Shown: piece after piece, positions 32,373 through 45,514 of the stretch
Numbering within the stretch: the stretch's first letter is position 1
Layout of the letters: each line of letters begins with the position of its first letter
Source: Sesamum alatum
Lineage: Eukaryota > Streptophyta > Magnoliopsida > Lamiales > Pedaliaceae
Reading direction: 5' to 3'
Length of the DNA: 64,000 nucleotides
Assembly: GCA_034509735.1 (NCBI GenBank)
Contig: JACGWO010000003.1
Location: 1,984,001 to 2,048,000, forward strand
Notes under the pieces: model-generated
What the model saw: the letters and a program-made list of their open reading frames with translations, nothing else
The model's database searches: none
Told to the model about the DNA's origin: nothing
Program-made: the position numbers and the translations under genes

Positions 32373-34837
32373 TATGTGAAAACACTTGCCTTTAGATTAA
32401 TCCATTAATATTGCTGCATTGGATCAATTTGGTGGACCTATAGCCATAGCATCTCATCTAAATTTGATTTTTCTCCACGTGATCGTTCGTTGTACTTATT
32501 TCTTCATAATTTCTCATAGTAGTAGTAGTAATTCATCACTCAACTTTCGATCATTTAGATAATTAGGATTTAATCATAGTGTTGGTAATTGTTTCATTAA
32601 ATTCTCGTGGGATCGATATTTTTTGTAATTCTTGATAGATAATGAATTTGCTAGTGGCATATATATATATTTGCAATCACTAGCCTTCCGCCAAGTCGGT
32701 CATTTGCACCATCCCCCTGCCTTCGCCCTCTCCGTCGAAGCCACCACTTTCCTTAAAATGAGGAATCCTACCCCTCTGTTCATGGATTGAACGAAGCACA
32801 CAACTCTACTCGCTTGAGAATGGGCAGCCCTCCGTTGGGGTGTATTCTTAAGCTATTAAGAAGGTTAGTAAATTTTTTATTTTTAAGGAGAAACGGAGTA
32901 TTTTGTGTTTTTATTTTTTTTAATATGATTTGTTAGATTAAGCCAATTTCAACATTTTCGGAGTTTGTTTATACTTTTGTAATGTCTTTGCTGATTTTAT
33001 GTTCAACAAACTATCACAGTTGTGAATTTTGGGACTTTATTTCTGCTTCTGTAATCACCTGAGGAGGCTTAAAGGATTTTCCTTCTACTTATGTAATTTT
33101 TTGTGTTGATGATGTAATTGTAATATGTACTGTTATAAGAAGAAAGCTTCTTTTGTATTTAATTTGGAAATTATTCGTGTAATTTTGCAGTTGCTTTTGC
33201 ATAATTCATTTGTTGGTTTCTTTTTATAAAATAAAATCAATAATTTGTAGAGGAAAAAAAATGTAAGTTTAATGTATTATTGATAGTTCTCGTACCAATT
33301 TTTGAAACTACCAAATATACCCTTTTACCAATAACACGTTCTCAAACCCTCACTTTCTCTCTCATTACATAACAAAGTGAAATCTCATTTATCTTCTATC
33401 TCTACACATTAAGGATCCATAATCTTCATCATCTTCTTTAATCAGTTTCATATGTTATACTATTTGTTCTCAAGTGTTTTATTTCTTGACACCTGGGACA
33501 ATGAGGTTAAAGAGGTGAAACTTTCACTTCTTTTTTTTTTTTTTTTTAATTGATTTCATGGATTAGTTCTTCTGCTGGGAACAATGGTCATTAAGGAAAG
33601 ATTTTTCTGATTATTAATGCAATGGTGAGGTTTTGGATTTCCATATCATTTTTCTGTAATTTTTTTTAACTAATTCATGCAAATTAAGTCCTAATACTTG
33701 CAAAAGAAATACATTTGTGAAGCATGTGGTTTTGTTTTGTAGTTTTGGAAAGAGAAAAATGCAATTATCCCCATGTGATATGCAAAATGTGCAAAAAAAA
33801 ACTCTTGTGAAAAAATAAATGGCAATTATTTTTTCACATGGGGTAATTGCTTTCTTTGATTAACACAAGGGGCAAATTGCATTTAACCCGTTTTGGAAAT
33901 AGAGCATTTACTTAGATAAAAATAAAATAGTTCAAAAAGTAGAAACTAGGTCAGGGGAAATTAGGTGACTTATCACTATTTTCTGGGGAAGAAAAAAGTT
34001 TATCAAACTATTTGAATTTGTATTTTAAGAAGAAAACATACGAACAAGAAAGTTTCATTCTTTGTTTTGCTCTATTTTCCAGATGAATCGGAAATGATTT
34101 CCACTTTATCTCACTGTGATTTTTTAGTGTTGAATTTGTATGTGCCTATATATGGCGGTTGGGTTGGGGTGGCTAATTTGGCTTATAGCTGGAAATATCG
34201 CAGGATTGCGACATAATAATCGAAAAAATACTATAGCATGTAATTTTGGCCTGCAGTTAAAGAATCATGGACAGGGAAACCCGAATTAAATACAGAAGAA
34301 AAAAGAGAAGGTCATATAAGAATCGTATGCAAAATTAGGATGGAGATCCAATGGTGGAAGTGTAACAATGGTGATGGAGGGTCATTATAGTGTTGTGAGG
34401 TTGCAAGTTTGCCTTCAGCCCTCATAAGTTTGAGGGGGGGAGGGCGTGTGACATCTTATTTTTCTCTACTATTCTATAGTGTATTGTGTCTTGGATTATG
34501 TGCGTAAAAACCTCCTGCACGCAGGCATTATGTAATGGTATGCAAAATCAAACCGCCAAAAAGTTTTTAAGATTATATGAAGCCTAACCAACTATATCAA
34601 AGCAGGATTTGGACTTTTCCAGATCTGGCACTTGCATATTACAGAGATGAAGGATGAAGAATAAAAGTTCATCTTGAAGGAGAAGTTTCAGTTCGACGGA
34701 GTTAAATATTTGATACTTTTTCAAAGTATGATACTTTTGGTGCTTTCTTTGTAGTTTCTTCAAAAAATAAATATTCCGTTCCATGTAATACAAAAATTAG
34801 TCTGAACTTTTTACTATCATATATTACATTAAATTTA
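32373..34837. other. Unassigned intergenic sequence
   Basis: 32373-32690 continues the LTR-like flank of the TRIM. The rest has no recognisable gene or transposon apart from a poly-T run at 33531-33547 and a small inverted repeat at 33761-33850. It is a break between two blocks of long-LTR elements. Confidence 0.5.
33761..33850. repeat. Short inverted repeat, possible MITE relic
   Basis: GCAATTATCCCCATGTGA (33761-33778) faces TCACATGGGGTAATTGC (33834-33850). The two arms are complementary apart from one mismatch and one extra base, about 55 bp apart. No duplication was found at the borders. Confidence 0.55.
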
Positions 34838-37283
34838 TGTTAGATTAGGTGGCCAGAAAGTCAATTAGATTCGCTATTTGACAAACTCGATGTAATGTAA
34901 TATTATGTAATGAATAGAAATGAGTATTCATTCTTGGTTTTATCTTTGTTGTGCTCATTTATTTATGTTGAATTCTGTTACCATCGCAACAAAGCCCACA
35001 GACCACATAGACAACCCATGCAGTTGGGCCGCCCATTGGATGGCGGTTGTCCTCATACTTGAGGAACCATGTCAGTCACGTACACACGATGGTTGTATCT
35101 TGGATCTAGCAAGAGATGATCGTATCACGGACATGTTCATTATAAGCCTTGTCGAAGGTAGTCAGAATGTGTATTTAGGATGGTGGATTCCAAGAAGAAG
35201 ATCCATCCCCTATCAGTATGTAACATCAGTATCTCTTATGCACTCGGAGACACGTTCATGCTTTCTGAGCTTGTGGCCACAATGATTGGTTGAATAGGAA
35301 ATGGTTTCCTATTTCAAACAATGAAGCGGACGTGATCTTCAGTACTAAGCATAGATGTCTAATCCAGGATGAGAATCAACACCAAATTCCATGCCCTAAA
35401 CTAAGACCGGGAGACGGTAGATGAAAGGACCGTACCTGTATGAAACTCAAGAGCCTAAATGTTCACACTGACATTCACCTAGTCTCTAGTGTTGTGGACT
35501 ATTGCTAGATGGCCACTTATGATAACGGGCTTTCTTAATTAATGGTTAATCAGAATGATTAATTAAATTGGATTTAATTAATCAGTTTTGTTGGATACAA
35601 GCCCAAGTCTAACTGGGGGTGAACTAAAGAGTCACACACTGATCACCAAGGAGATAAAGGCATTAATTCTGGAATATGTTAATGATTGGATTATTTCCAC
35701 GTTGATAATCCATTGGATGGATGGTCCAAGATTAAGTTAATTGGATTAATTTAATCGAGCTTATCTTAATTAATCGATTGGATTTATTGATTAAGAGTAT
35801 TGTTTGGACTTACGTCTTTAATTGAATTAAATGGAGGTGGGCCTAATTTAGTTGGGTTTATATTCAAATGGATTTAATTAAAAATTCATTGGAATTTTGG
35901 GCTTGTTTTAATTTATTTAAAACGAAGCCCGACCTACTAAATTATGGCCCAAGGCCAAGAGTTGACTTCCATGTTAGAAAGGGAGGATTTGGTCTCCTCC
36001 CTAAATGGAAAGGAGAGGTGACCGAGTTGCATCTTCCAAAGGTGCAACTCAGCCACTAATTGTGGCCTTTCACCTAGTATGATTTAATCATACCATGTGG
36101 AAAGGGGCTTTATTGAGGGGATTGGGTGGGATGTAATTGGACACATTTTCACTCTCCCATCAATACAAGCACAAAATAAACACACTCACCCTCACCACTA
36201 CTCACTCTTGGCCGCCCCCTCTCTCACATACCCTCTCTTTTGCTCTCTTTGATCTAGGTTCGGAGTGAAGAGCAAAAGAATTTTTTATAAAAGAGAATAC
36301 ACTAACTCATAGTGTAGTTTTCTTGAATCATTTCTTTAAAGAACCGAGTTTGATGTCCTCTAACAAGGAGATCAAAGCTTTCTCTCCTCTGTGTAATGTG
36401 GATAATCTTTGGAAGTCTTCTACATTGGAGTCTAACATGAACAAATCATCAAGAACACGTCCCAGTTAAACAAAAACGAGGTAACCTTTCATTTTGGTAT
36501 GTTGTTCCTCTATTCGTTTACATCTATTGCTTCATGTGCTTGGATTTTATGTATGCATGTCTTTTAATCCATACATGTTTACATCTAGGGCTGTGCATTT
36601 CAGTTAAAATAACCGAACCGAATCGAAAATTCGGTTAACCGAATTTTCGGTTCGGGATTTTATAAAACTAAAAACCGAACCGAACATCAAACTTCGGTTC
36701 GGGTTCAAACCGAAAATTTTGGTTTTTTCGGTTTTCAACCAAAAAAAATAAAAAAATTATAATTAAAAAAAATTGTCGTCGCCGTTGCATCTCTCTCTCG
36801 AAGAAGCCAAGCCAACCGAGAGTGTTGTTCGTGGAGAGGCACTCTCGGGATGAAGGCTTGGGAGAAATCTGAAATGCCAAAAATATGAAATTTGAAATTT
36901 TCTGAAATGCCAAAATCTGAAATTTTCTTACTCTGAAGACCCTGAACTTTGAAGTGTGATTCATAATATTAATAATTTAATTTATTATTAAATATTAATA
37001 TTATATTTAAAAATAATCGATTTTCGATTCGGTTCGGTGAACCGAACAATTTCAGCCGAACTGAACCGAAAATCGTTTTTTTCAAAAAATTAAAACCGAA
37101 CCGAATTTCGATTTGGTTGATTTTTTCGGTTCGATCGGTTTTTCCACACCCTTATTTACATCGTATTCCCAAGAACAATCAAGGGTGCACCCATTCGTCG
37201 CCTTTCTTTAAAGTTTTGGTGTATGCATCTTGAACGCTTTCCACGTTTCTACCACGTGTTCTCGGGCTGATCCACTCCCTTCA
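34838..37283 (+). repeat. 5' long LTR with primer site (F5), MITE inside
   Basis: Starts TGTTAGATTAGGTGGCC, ends CTCCCTTCA and is followed two bases later by a primer site. About 230 bp found in relatives are missing after 35048. A 569-bp hAT-type MITE interrupts it at 36586-37154. It keeps the CCCAAGTCTAACTGGGGG block near 35600. Confidence 0.85.
36586..37154. mobile_element. hAT-type MITE with CCGAACCGAA repeats, 569 bp
   Basis: TTTACATC stands on both sides (36578-36585 and 37155-37162). The ends TAGGGCTGTGCA and CCACACCCTTA are inverted repeats. Both subterminal regions are packed with ACCGAACCGAA and TTCGGTTCGG units. The core has no transposase. Confidence 0.88.
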
Positions 37284-37285
37284 AA

Positions 37286-37298
37286 TGGTATCAGAGCC
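37286..37298 (+). promoter_or_regulatory. Primer-binding site (initiator tRNA-Met type)
   Basis: TGGTATCAGAGCC two bases after the end of LTR F5. Confidence 0.88.
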
Positions 37299-37607
37299 CC
37301 ATTTGATGTCAAAGCTTTAGATCTATGTGCTCTTGATGTGATGACCCTGAGAAACATGCTTTAAATTGGCTTTAAAGCATGCTTTATCGCTTTGATTGGC
37401 ATGATGGTGTGTTAGAATGGACTTGTTTAATTTTGTAAATTAATTGGATATTATTCATGTATTTTGAGAAATTTATTTTCTGTAAATAAATGCTTGGAAT
37501 TTCAGTATGAAATATGCACAAAAAAAAAAAAAAAAATGCACAATTGTTGTCACCCCTACTGGCCAGTACTGGACGGGTGCGTGGGGCCGCAATCTTGGCC
37601 AACATGC
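37299..37607 (+). other. Leader of the F5 element, first part
   Basis: Non-coding. It includes a near-palindrome around AAGCATGCTTT (37375-37386) and a poly-A run at 37521-37537. It is cut at 37607 by solo LTR F6 and resumes at 39840. Confidence 0.7.
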
Positions 37608-39834
37608 TGTTGGAATAGGTGACCAGAAAGCCAATAGGTTTGGCAATTTGTAACCTATCCGACAACTTGATGTGAATGTAATATTATTATGTGATGAATA
37701 AGATGAGTATTCGTCACCAATGGTACCTTCTTTGTTGCGCTCATCTTACATTTGTTAAACCGGTGTTTAACTTATATCGCAACAAAGCCCACAGACCATG
37801 GATAACAACTCGTGCAGTTGGGCCACGCATTGGATGGTGGTCATGAAACCAACTGATTAAGAGTTGGGTCTGAAACGTTCCAAGTCGAGGACCTTGAGAC
37901 AGGGCATCGAGAGTCCTATTGAGACTTGCGTCAAGAGTCGTGTTCATTGGATGAGTGCCGTGTTTCATCGGCGACAGGCGTGGGACGCCTACACGATCTT
38001 GATGGGTTGGTCGACTGGGGTCGAGCCGACTGGACTGACTCGCGGGGATCATCATATGGAAGCCTTGGAGGCTTGGTCGGTATGATTGGATTCCCCGGTC
38101 CCGATAGTACGGGAGTAATCCTCAGACTTGAGGAATCATGGCAGTCACGTGCACAGGACGGCTGTATCTTGGATCTGGCGAGAGGTGATCATTCTGTAAG
38201 ATGATCATTATAAGCCTTGTCCAGTGCAGTCGGAATGTGTAGCGAGGACGGTGGATTCCAAGAAGAGGATCCGTCCCCTGTCAGTATATGACAGAGGTAT
38301 CTCCTATGCACTCGGAGACACGTACATGCTGTTTGAAGCTGTGGCCACAGTGGTTGGTCGAACAGGAAATGGTTTCCTGTGTCGATGCAATGAAGCATAC
38401 GTAGTCTCGAGTATTAAGCATAGATGCCTAGTCAAGGATGGGAACCGACGCCCAATTCCATACCCTAGACTAAGGCCGGGAGACAGTAGACGGAAGGATC
38501 GTACCCGTACGGAATCGGCGCCTAAATGTTCACGCCAATTCACCTAGTCTCTAGTGCCATGGACCGTTGCTAGACGGCCACCCATGGTAACGGGCCCTTG
38601 TGGGACACGGGCCCAAGTCTAGCTGAGGGTGAACCTAAAGGGTCACACACAAATCACCGAGGAGGTTGAGAGATCGACTTGGAGTCAATCTCGAAGGATA
38701 AAATAAGTAATTGGATTACTTAAGGGAAAGTCCATTGGATGGACGGGCCGATATTGTATCGGGCTTTCATTTAATCGGTAAATTGGATTTTCGATTAAAT
38801 ATGGAAAGTTGAGATGTTGAGACGTTGGATCTTTTAATTGGATTAAAAGATCAACGGGAATAATTTAAGTGGACATTAAATTGGATTTAATATTGGGTTC
38901 GTCGTAATTGGATTACGATAAAACCCGGTCCGTTAAATTATACCCGAGAGGAGAAATAATTCCTAATTTGGAATAGGAAGAAGTTGGACTTCTTCCCTAA
39001 ATAAACATAGCCGACATGCTCCCTTGGAGGAAGCAAAATCAGCCATATTTCATGCTAGGTGGTATGTTGACTTGTCTCTTTTGGAAAGAGACAAATCAAC
39101 TCCAATCAAGCTCTTCCCTTTTGGTATGATTTGATCATACCATAAATTTTGGTAGGCTTGATTGAAAAAATTGATGGTGATTGATTGGAATGAATCTAGA
39201 CATCCTTGGATGAACCTAGACACATTCCAATAATCACATTAATTATGTATATATATTAGAATATACAACACCTAGCACATGTGATTCATTATTCATCTTT
39301 TTCTAGGAAAAAGAGAAGACAAAAATCCTCTCCTCTCTCTCAAAATTTCGTGCTCCCTCCCTCTCTTACACTTGTGTTCTTCACTTGATTTTGAATCAAG
39401 AAGAAGAACAAAGTAAGTTTAAGAGAACACTAATTCATAGTGTTCTTCTCTTAAACCGATTCCTTCCTAAACCCGTTCTTTTCTAGCAAGAAGAACGTGT
39501 GTTTCTTCCGGTGTGGTGTGGATCACCTTTGGAGAATCCATACGTTTGGATTTCATCAGCATTCCGGAGAAGGAACAACGCTAGTAGCCGGGAGCATACG
39601 CTAAACAATCAAAGGTAACGGTTTATTACGCTTTGATTGATTTAATTTGTATATCTATGCCCTATGTGTTTAAATATATGTTTTAATATTTACACATCCT
39701 ACATCGAACGCCCGGTTGAGCACCCAAGGGTACACCCCTTGGGATTCGCGTATTTTGAATTTGATTTAAATTTACACACTTTCTCGCCTTTCTCGCTTCT
39801 GCTCGCGCTCCCGGGCGGATCCGCTTGTCCTTCA
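37608..39834 (+). repeat. Solo long LTR (F6), 2227 bp, CATGC duplication
   Basis: TGTTGGAATAGGTGACC...TTGTCCTTCA, with CATGC at 37603-37607 and 39835-39839 and no internal region, so it is a solo LTR left by recombination. It carries CCCAAGTCTAGCTGAGGG near 38609, AAGCC-TTGGA-GGCTT near 38061 and the U5 hairpin CCCAAGGG/CCCTTGGG at 39723-39743. Confidence 0.92.
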
Positions 39835-39839
39835 CATGC

Positions 39840-41068
39840 GTGCTGGCAAGGATGGTCGCGCAAACTGTGCCCCACGCGGGCACTCCACATGGGTGCACGC
39901 AGTCGTGCATGCTGCACGGCCGACTGGAAGCCCGCGCTGGATAAACGCGCACGTTGAGGTGTTTGTGCGCGAACGTTTGGGCGTTCCGAATGGCTGCACC
40001 ATTTTTCATTGTTTTTAAGAAAATTGGATTTTCAAGTAATTTTTGCATATCTCTGAAATGATTAATATTTGCTTATTTAATTTTGGATTAATTAGAACTT
40101 TCCAAAATTAAATTTCTTAAATTAATTTGGTGAATTTTATGCATTGCATGCATGGGAGTTGATATCCATTTAATTGTAGTTTTGAACTTATGTTTTCTAC
40201 ATATGATTATGAGATATGATATTAGATATCACGGTTTATATAATGCATGTGATGTGTTGTATATCTTGGAATGTCTGGAATAACGATATGTTGGTGTTAA
40301 TTGGATTAACATCGGATGACCACTAAGCCTTTGACTGCACGTTTGGATTTATTTTTATTGGGTGGGGCCTGCTGCCTCTTGTTTTAATATTCTCGATTTT
40401 CGTTTTATGCCTTATAATAATAAGGTTTGTATTTCCTGTCTATTCATGTACTCCCCCCCAGCTTTTGACTGGGGTTTCTTTTTTCTATATAAGAGAGTAA
40501 ATAAGTTTTTTGGTGAAGTTTTGTTTTAATGTAATAAAGTAAGGCCATGGAGGAGGAGGCCTATGTTGGACAGAGGCCCAACACGAAAGCCCGCGAAGAA
40601 CGAAGAGAAGTTACAAGGCCTATTAGCATGATAATAGATAGTTAACATTGTAATAGTATAGGACTACTTTAGACAGACCATAGGCTCACTGCGGGCTCAG
40701 TGGATCACATAGGTTGGATTTGTGATCATCCAAAATGGCTATGCTAGGTTTATTTGCATGCGACGCATTTACTTAATGCTTTATAATATTGGATAATTGT
40801 GCATGCAAAATACTAGTGTGATGAGATCTCAGTCAATGCTCGCTTAAATCAAACTCTCACTTGGATGGTCCAGGTCTAGTGGGCCCAAAAATGGAATATA
40901 ATGTCAATGGTTTATATATTCAAAGCCTTCCATCCATAACAATGTGGTGAGGAAGCTACTGTTACCCAAATATGGTCTCACAAGTCACGACACATTTGGA
41001 ATAGAGAAAAGTTGCACAATTATTAATAATAAAGGAATACGCTCCTGTTTCCGTGCTTCACGAGCCGT
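39840..41068 (+). other. Leader of the F5 element, second part, GC-rich start
   Basis: Continues the leader after F6. 39840-40000 is strikingly CpG-rich for this window (GCGCAAAC, CCACGCGGGC, CGCGCACG). Then come a TACTCCCCCCCAGC-TTTTG phrase at 40449, shared with 49556, and the GGGCTCAGTGGATC...GTGATCATCC block near 40693, shared with the other leaders. The paired palindrome occurs at 40977-40990 and 41055-41068; the second copy is broken by LTR F7. Confidence 0.75.
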
Positions 41069-41267
41069 TGTTGGATTAGGTGATCAAAAAGTCAATGTGA
41101 TTGGTTGTTCTGAGAACTATTCGCCGATCTTTGAACGATAGAAATATTATGTTGATGAATGTAGTAAGGATTCATCATTGACAACGATGAGTTTGTTCTG
41201 CTTACTGCTAGCATTGAACGTGGTCGTTGTCACAACAAACGCCCACACACCGGACATGTGAATTCAA

Positions 41268-43257
41268 TGAAAGCTAAAGTAGCGTGTGGATCATCCCGGG
41301 AGGACCGCGATATAAAATAAAAAACATGAATTTAAACATGCTTGTACAGAAACGTAAATAACACGTTCAAGGGGTGTTCCCTTGAACCTCCAGGGTGTTT
41401 GGTGTATCTCATGATTAATCAAAGCATACATATCATGGTGGCCATAGGGTTGAACTGAAAAGCACAATTTAAGGAACCTACTCAGTTGTAGTTTTGTGTT
41501 TGAATCACTACACGCGTTGTTCCCCGTTTTGCCACCAAGATCCCAATAATAGGATTCCTCTAAATTGTCCACACAATCCGTCCGATTCTTGATCCCCGTG
41601 CTAGAGAAAGACCAAGTATATATATATATATTTAGGGAGGACAAATCGACCAAGCTTTATTAATTAACGTGATCAATCCGCCTAAAATTTACTTGCATGA
41701 AACAACGAACTAGAAGCTTTCTTGAAGGAAAAGGGGGAAGGGGACGAGCAAGAGAGAGAGAGGTGGCGGCCGATGCTAGTGTGGGTATGTGTGTGTGTGT
41801 GTGCTCATTAGTTGATCATCCTTCTCAAGTTTGTTTCTAGGAGTATTTATAGAAGTGGAATCCTATTCCTCTTCAAACTCCAACTCTAAGAAGCATAGTT
41901 TGACTAGGATATTAACCTAGTCAAAGTCCTAGTCAAACTAGACTTTAGATTAGTCAAACTAATCTAGGCCTTTGATCTCTCTTCTTGATCTTGTCTGTCC
42001 ATCACCTTGATAGATTATTTATGGAATATTTAAATCCTATTTGAATAAACCATAGGACTTTAAATAATTAATATTTATTTTAAGCCCATTTCATTATTTT
42101 CAATAAATCTAATTTATTAGTTAATTCCATTTAATCTAATTATAGGAATCAACAATCCAAGAAAAAGGGAACCAGTTTAATCCAATTAAATTGTTCAACC
42201 TCCCTAAATTAATTCTAAATTAAATACCTTGTCACCGGCAAATTCTGTGCGACTCTTTAGGTTCACCCTCAGCTAGACTTGGTTGAATCTCCAATCATCT
42301 CATAAAGGGAATTCGTCCGTCATCATGGGTGGTCGTCTAGCAACGGTCCATGGCGCTAGAGAGTAGGTGAATATTTATGGCGTGAACATTTAGGCTCTTC
42401 AATACGTTTATCCTTCCATCTACTATCTCACAACTTATAGGCTAGGGTATGGATATTTAGGATGTACGTACCCATTCTTGACTTAAGTTTTGGCTCGTCT
42501 ACACTAAACGTCACAGGGGTCCTACCCCATTGTTCAGTCCTTGTGGCCACAGATTTATTAGGGATGAGTCTAAGAGTAAAGTGAGACATTACTGTCAACC
42601 TTTTGACAGGAGATGGATCCTCTCTTAGGACCTACTGTCACACTACACATCTTGACTGCACTAGATAGGGCTTATGACAACTGAGTCACTTGGCTTGGTA
42701 ACCTCTTGCCAAATCTAAGATACAGGCACGGTGTGTAGGTGATTTTAGCAGTCCCTCAAGTCTAAGGATGAAATCCGTACTGTTGGAATCGGGAATACAA
42801 GTCATACCGACCGACCCTACTCAAGGTCTTCCATATGACGGTTCCCACGAGTCACCTCAGTCAGCTGGCACCTAGCTGGCTGACCCACTAACATTGCATG
42901 GACAAACCTCGTCAATTGTCGATGAAACGTGACTGCAATTGCTTAGTGCAAGTCTCACACGGATTCTCGATACCCTATCTCGAAATTCCTTGACTTGGAG
43001 TGTTTCAGACCGATCTACAGAAACTGATTTCATGAACTGCCATCTAATGCGCAGTTCCAGTTTCTCAGAACGTTTCGGTCTTTGGGCTTTGCTTGTGCAG
43101 TGAACAGTTAATATAAAGTAGTAAGTGAACACAAATAAAGTATTGAGCCAAATGAATATCACTTTCTTATTCATGACAATAATTAAAACACCGAAATTGT
43201 TCAGCCATAGGTTACATTAGTCCAATCAGATTGGCTTCACGGTCACCTATTCTAACA
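41268..43257 (-). repeat. Solo long LTR on minus strand (R2), 1990 bp, TTCAA duplication
   Basis: TGAAAGCTAAAGTAGC...CACCTATTCTAACA with TTCAA at 41263-41267 and 43258-43262. It contains the perfect U5 hairpin GTTCAAGGG/CCCTTGAAC at 41365-41387 and a GT run at 41787-41802. It is inserted in LTR F7. Confidence 0.93.
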
Positions 43258-43365
43258 TTCAAGAAGTTGTATTGCGCATAAGTCGGCGGTCATCGAACCA
43301 ACTTCTATGGATCGATCTGAAACACTCTGAGTCGAGGACCTCGAGATTAGGTATCGAGGGTCCTA

Positions 43366-45514
43366 TGTTAGAATAGATGACCAGAAAGCCAATTAGATTG
43401 GTTGTTCTGGGAACTATTCATTGATCTTTATCAAAGTAATATTATACTGATGGATAAAGTAAGTATTCATCACTGACAAAATGTGTTCGTTGTGCTTACT
43501 ACTCACATTGAATAGCGTTTCAATGTCACAGCAAATGCCCACAGATCGATTGGTTAAACCCATTGAGTTGAGTTGCGCATAGGTTGGCGGCTATGAAACT
43601 AACTCCTTGAGGGTTGGTCTGCACCGTTCCAAGTCGAGGACCTCAAGTGCCCTATAGAGACTTGTTCTAAGTGTTGCATTCACTGGGTGAGTGCCAAGTT
43701 TTATCGGTGCCAGACGTAGGTCGTCTATGCAATTTTAGTAGGTTAGTTATCAAGGTAGTCGACTGACTAAACTGGCTCGCAGGAATCGTCATATGGAAGT
43801 CTTGGAGGCTTGGTCGGTATGACTGGTATTCGCGGTTCCGATAGTACAGGATTAGTCCTCAGACTTGAGGAATCATGGAAGTCGCATAAATATGAAGGTT
43901 GTATCTTGGATCTGGCGAGAGGTGACCGTGTTTTTGATATGGTGATTATAAGCCTTGTCCAATGCAGTCGGAGTATGTAGTGAGGACGGTGGGTTCCAAG
44001 AGAGAATCTATCCCCTCTCAGTATTTGACAGCTATGTCTCCTATGCCCTCTGAGATGGTTTAGACTCTTCAAGTCTACGGCCGTAGCGATTGGTCGAGTA
44101 GGGAATGGTTCCCTAGGTCGATCAATAGAGTAAACGTGTCATGAGTTTGAAGCATAGTTGCCTGGTCCAGGATGGGAACCGACGTTCAATTTCATGCTCT
44201 AGACTAAGGCCGGGAGATGGTCGACGAAAGGACTGTACCTGTATGGAACTCGGAGCCTAAATATTCACACTAACATTCACCTAGTCTCTAGTGCCATGGA
44301 CCGTTGCTAGATAGCCACCCATGGTGACAGGCGTTTCTGATTAATGGTTAATCAGAGATAATTAATTAAATTAGATTTAATTAAAAATGTTGTTGGACAC
44401 AAGCCCAATTCTAGCTGAGGGTGAACCTAAAGAGTCACACACAAATCACTATGGAAGTAGTGGAAGTAATTTGGAATCAATTCTGGAAGAAGCGAATTAA
44501 TTTAATTGGATTAAATTAATTGAAGGAGAATATAAATGATTGGATCATTTGTTAGAAAATTTATTGGATGGATGGCCTAAGAATTAATTGATTGGATTAA
44601 TTAAATTTTGGACTTAACACCTTTAAATTAATTGGATTAATATATTGGATTTGGTTTAATTAATTGATTGGATCAATTAATTAGTGTTTGAGCTTATGTT
44701 TATTTAATTGGATTAAATAAACTTTTAGATTTCAATAAGGTTTAATATTAATTGGATTAATATGGAACACATGGATCTTGATTAACTTGATTTAATTTGA
44801 TTAAATCAAGACCGGTCAAAATCGATCCATGACTTGACATTCAAGATCAAAGATTTGATGCAAGTTGAAGAGAAGTTGAAAATCATCCATGTAAGGAATG
44901 ATGTGGCTTGCCATGATAGGTAGTGGTGCACATGTTGTGCATAGTGTGTGGAAGTTATTTTGGAAATAACTTGTTTTGTATGTAATTTGATTACACTACA
45001 CACAACACATGTATACACTTTTCAACTCCCTAACTTCTAGCCTCCTCTCACTAAGCCACGAAAATTCCTCCATTTTTTAGTTCTCTTTGAATTAGATCTA
45101 AGATGAGAACATCAAAAATATGTATACACTGATCAATAGTATAATACGTTTTTCGTTTCTTCCTTGATCTAGCTTCTACCTAGCAGTAGATCTAGATTTG
45201 CTTCCATTAGTGTGGTGTGGAAAAATTAGAGGGGTTCTAATTTGAATCCTAAGGTGCACGGAAAAGGAACGAAAAGGGAATCAATGCTTGTTGTCATTCT
45301 ACATGTGAAACGAAAAGGTAATGTTCCGATTTAAATTATTGTACTTTTTCATTTCCTCGTCTAGCGACATGTTCAAACATATTTTTACTTATGTTATGAT
45401 GCTTTTGAATACACCGAACGCCCCGGAATTCAAAAGGAACACCCCTTTCAAATTATTTTTAATTTATTTTATTTTACGCTTCCGCCGCGTTCTCGGGCCG
45501 TACCAATTCTATCA
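43366..45514 (+). repeat. Solo long LTR (F8), 2149 bp, TCCTA duplication
   Basis: TGTTAGAATAGATGACC...ACCAATTCTATCA with TCCTA at 43361-43365 and 45515-45519. The sequence on both sides is LTR F7, which reads through when F8 is removed. Landmarks: CCAATTCTAGCTGAGGG near 44404. Confidence 0.92.

Noticed and set aside
36668..36964. 98-codon open frame with F-rich composition
   Set aside because: It lies wholly inside the MITE and is translated from its CCGAACCGAA repeats.
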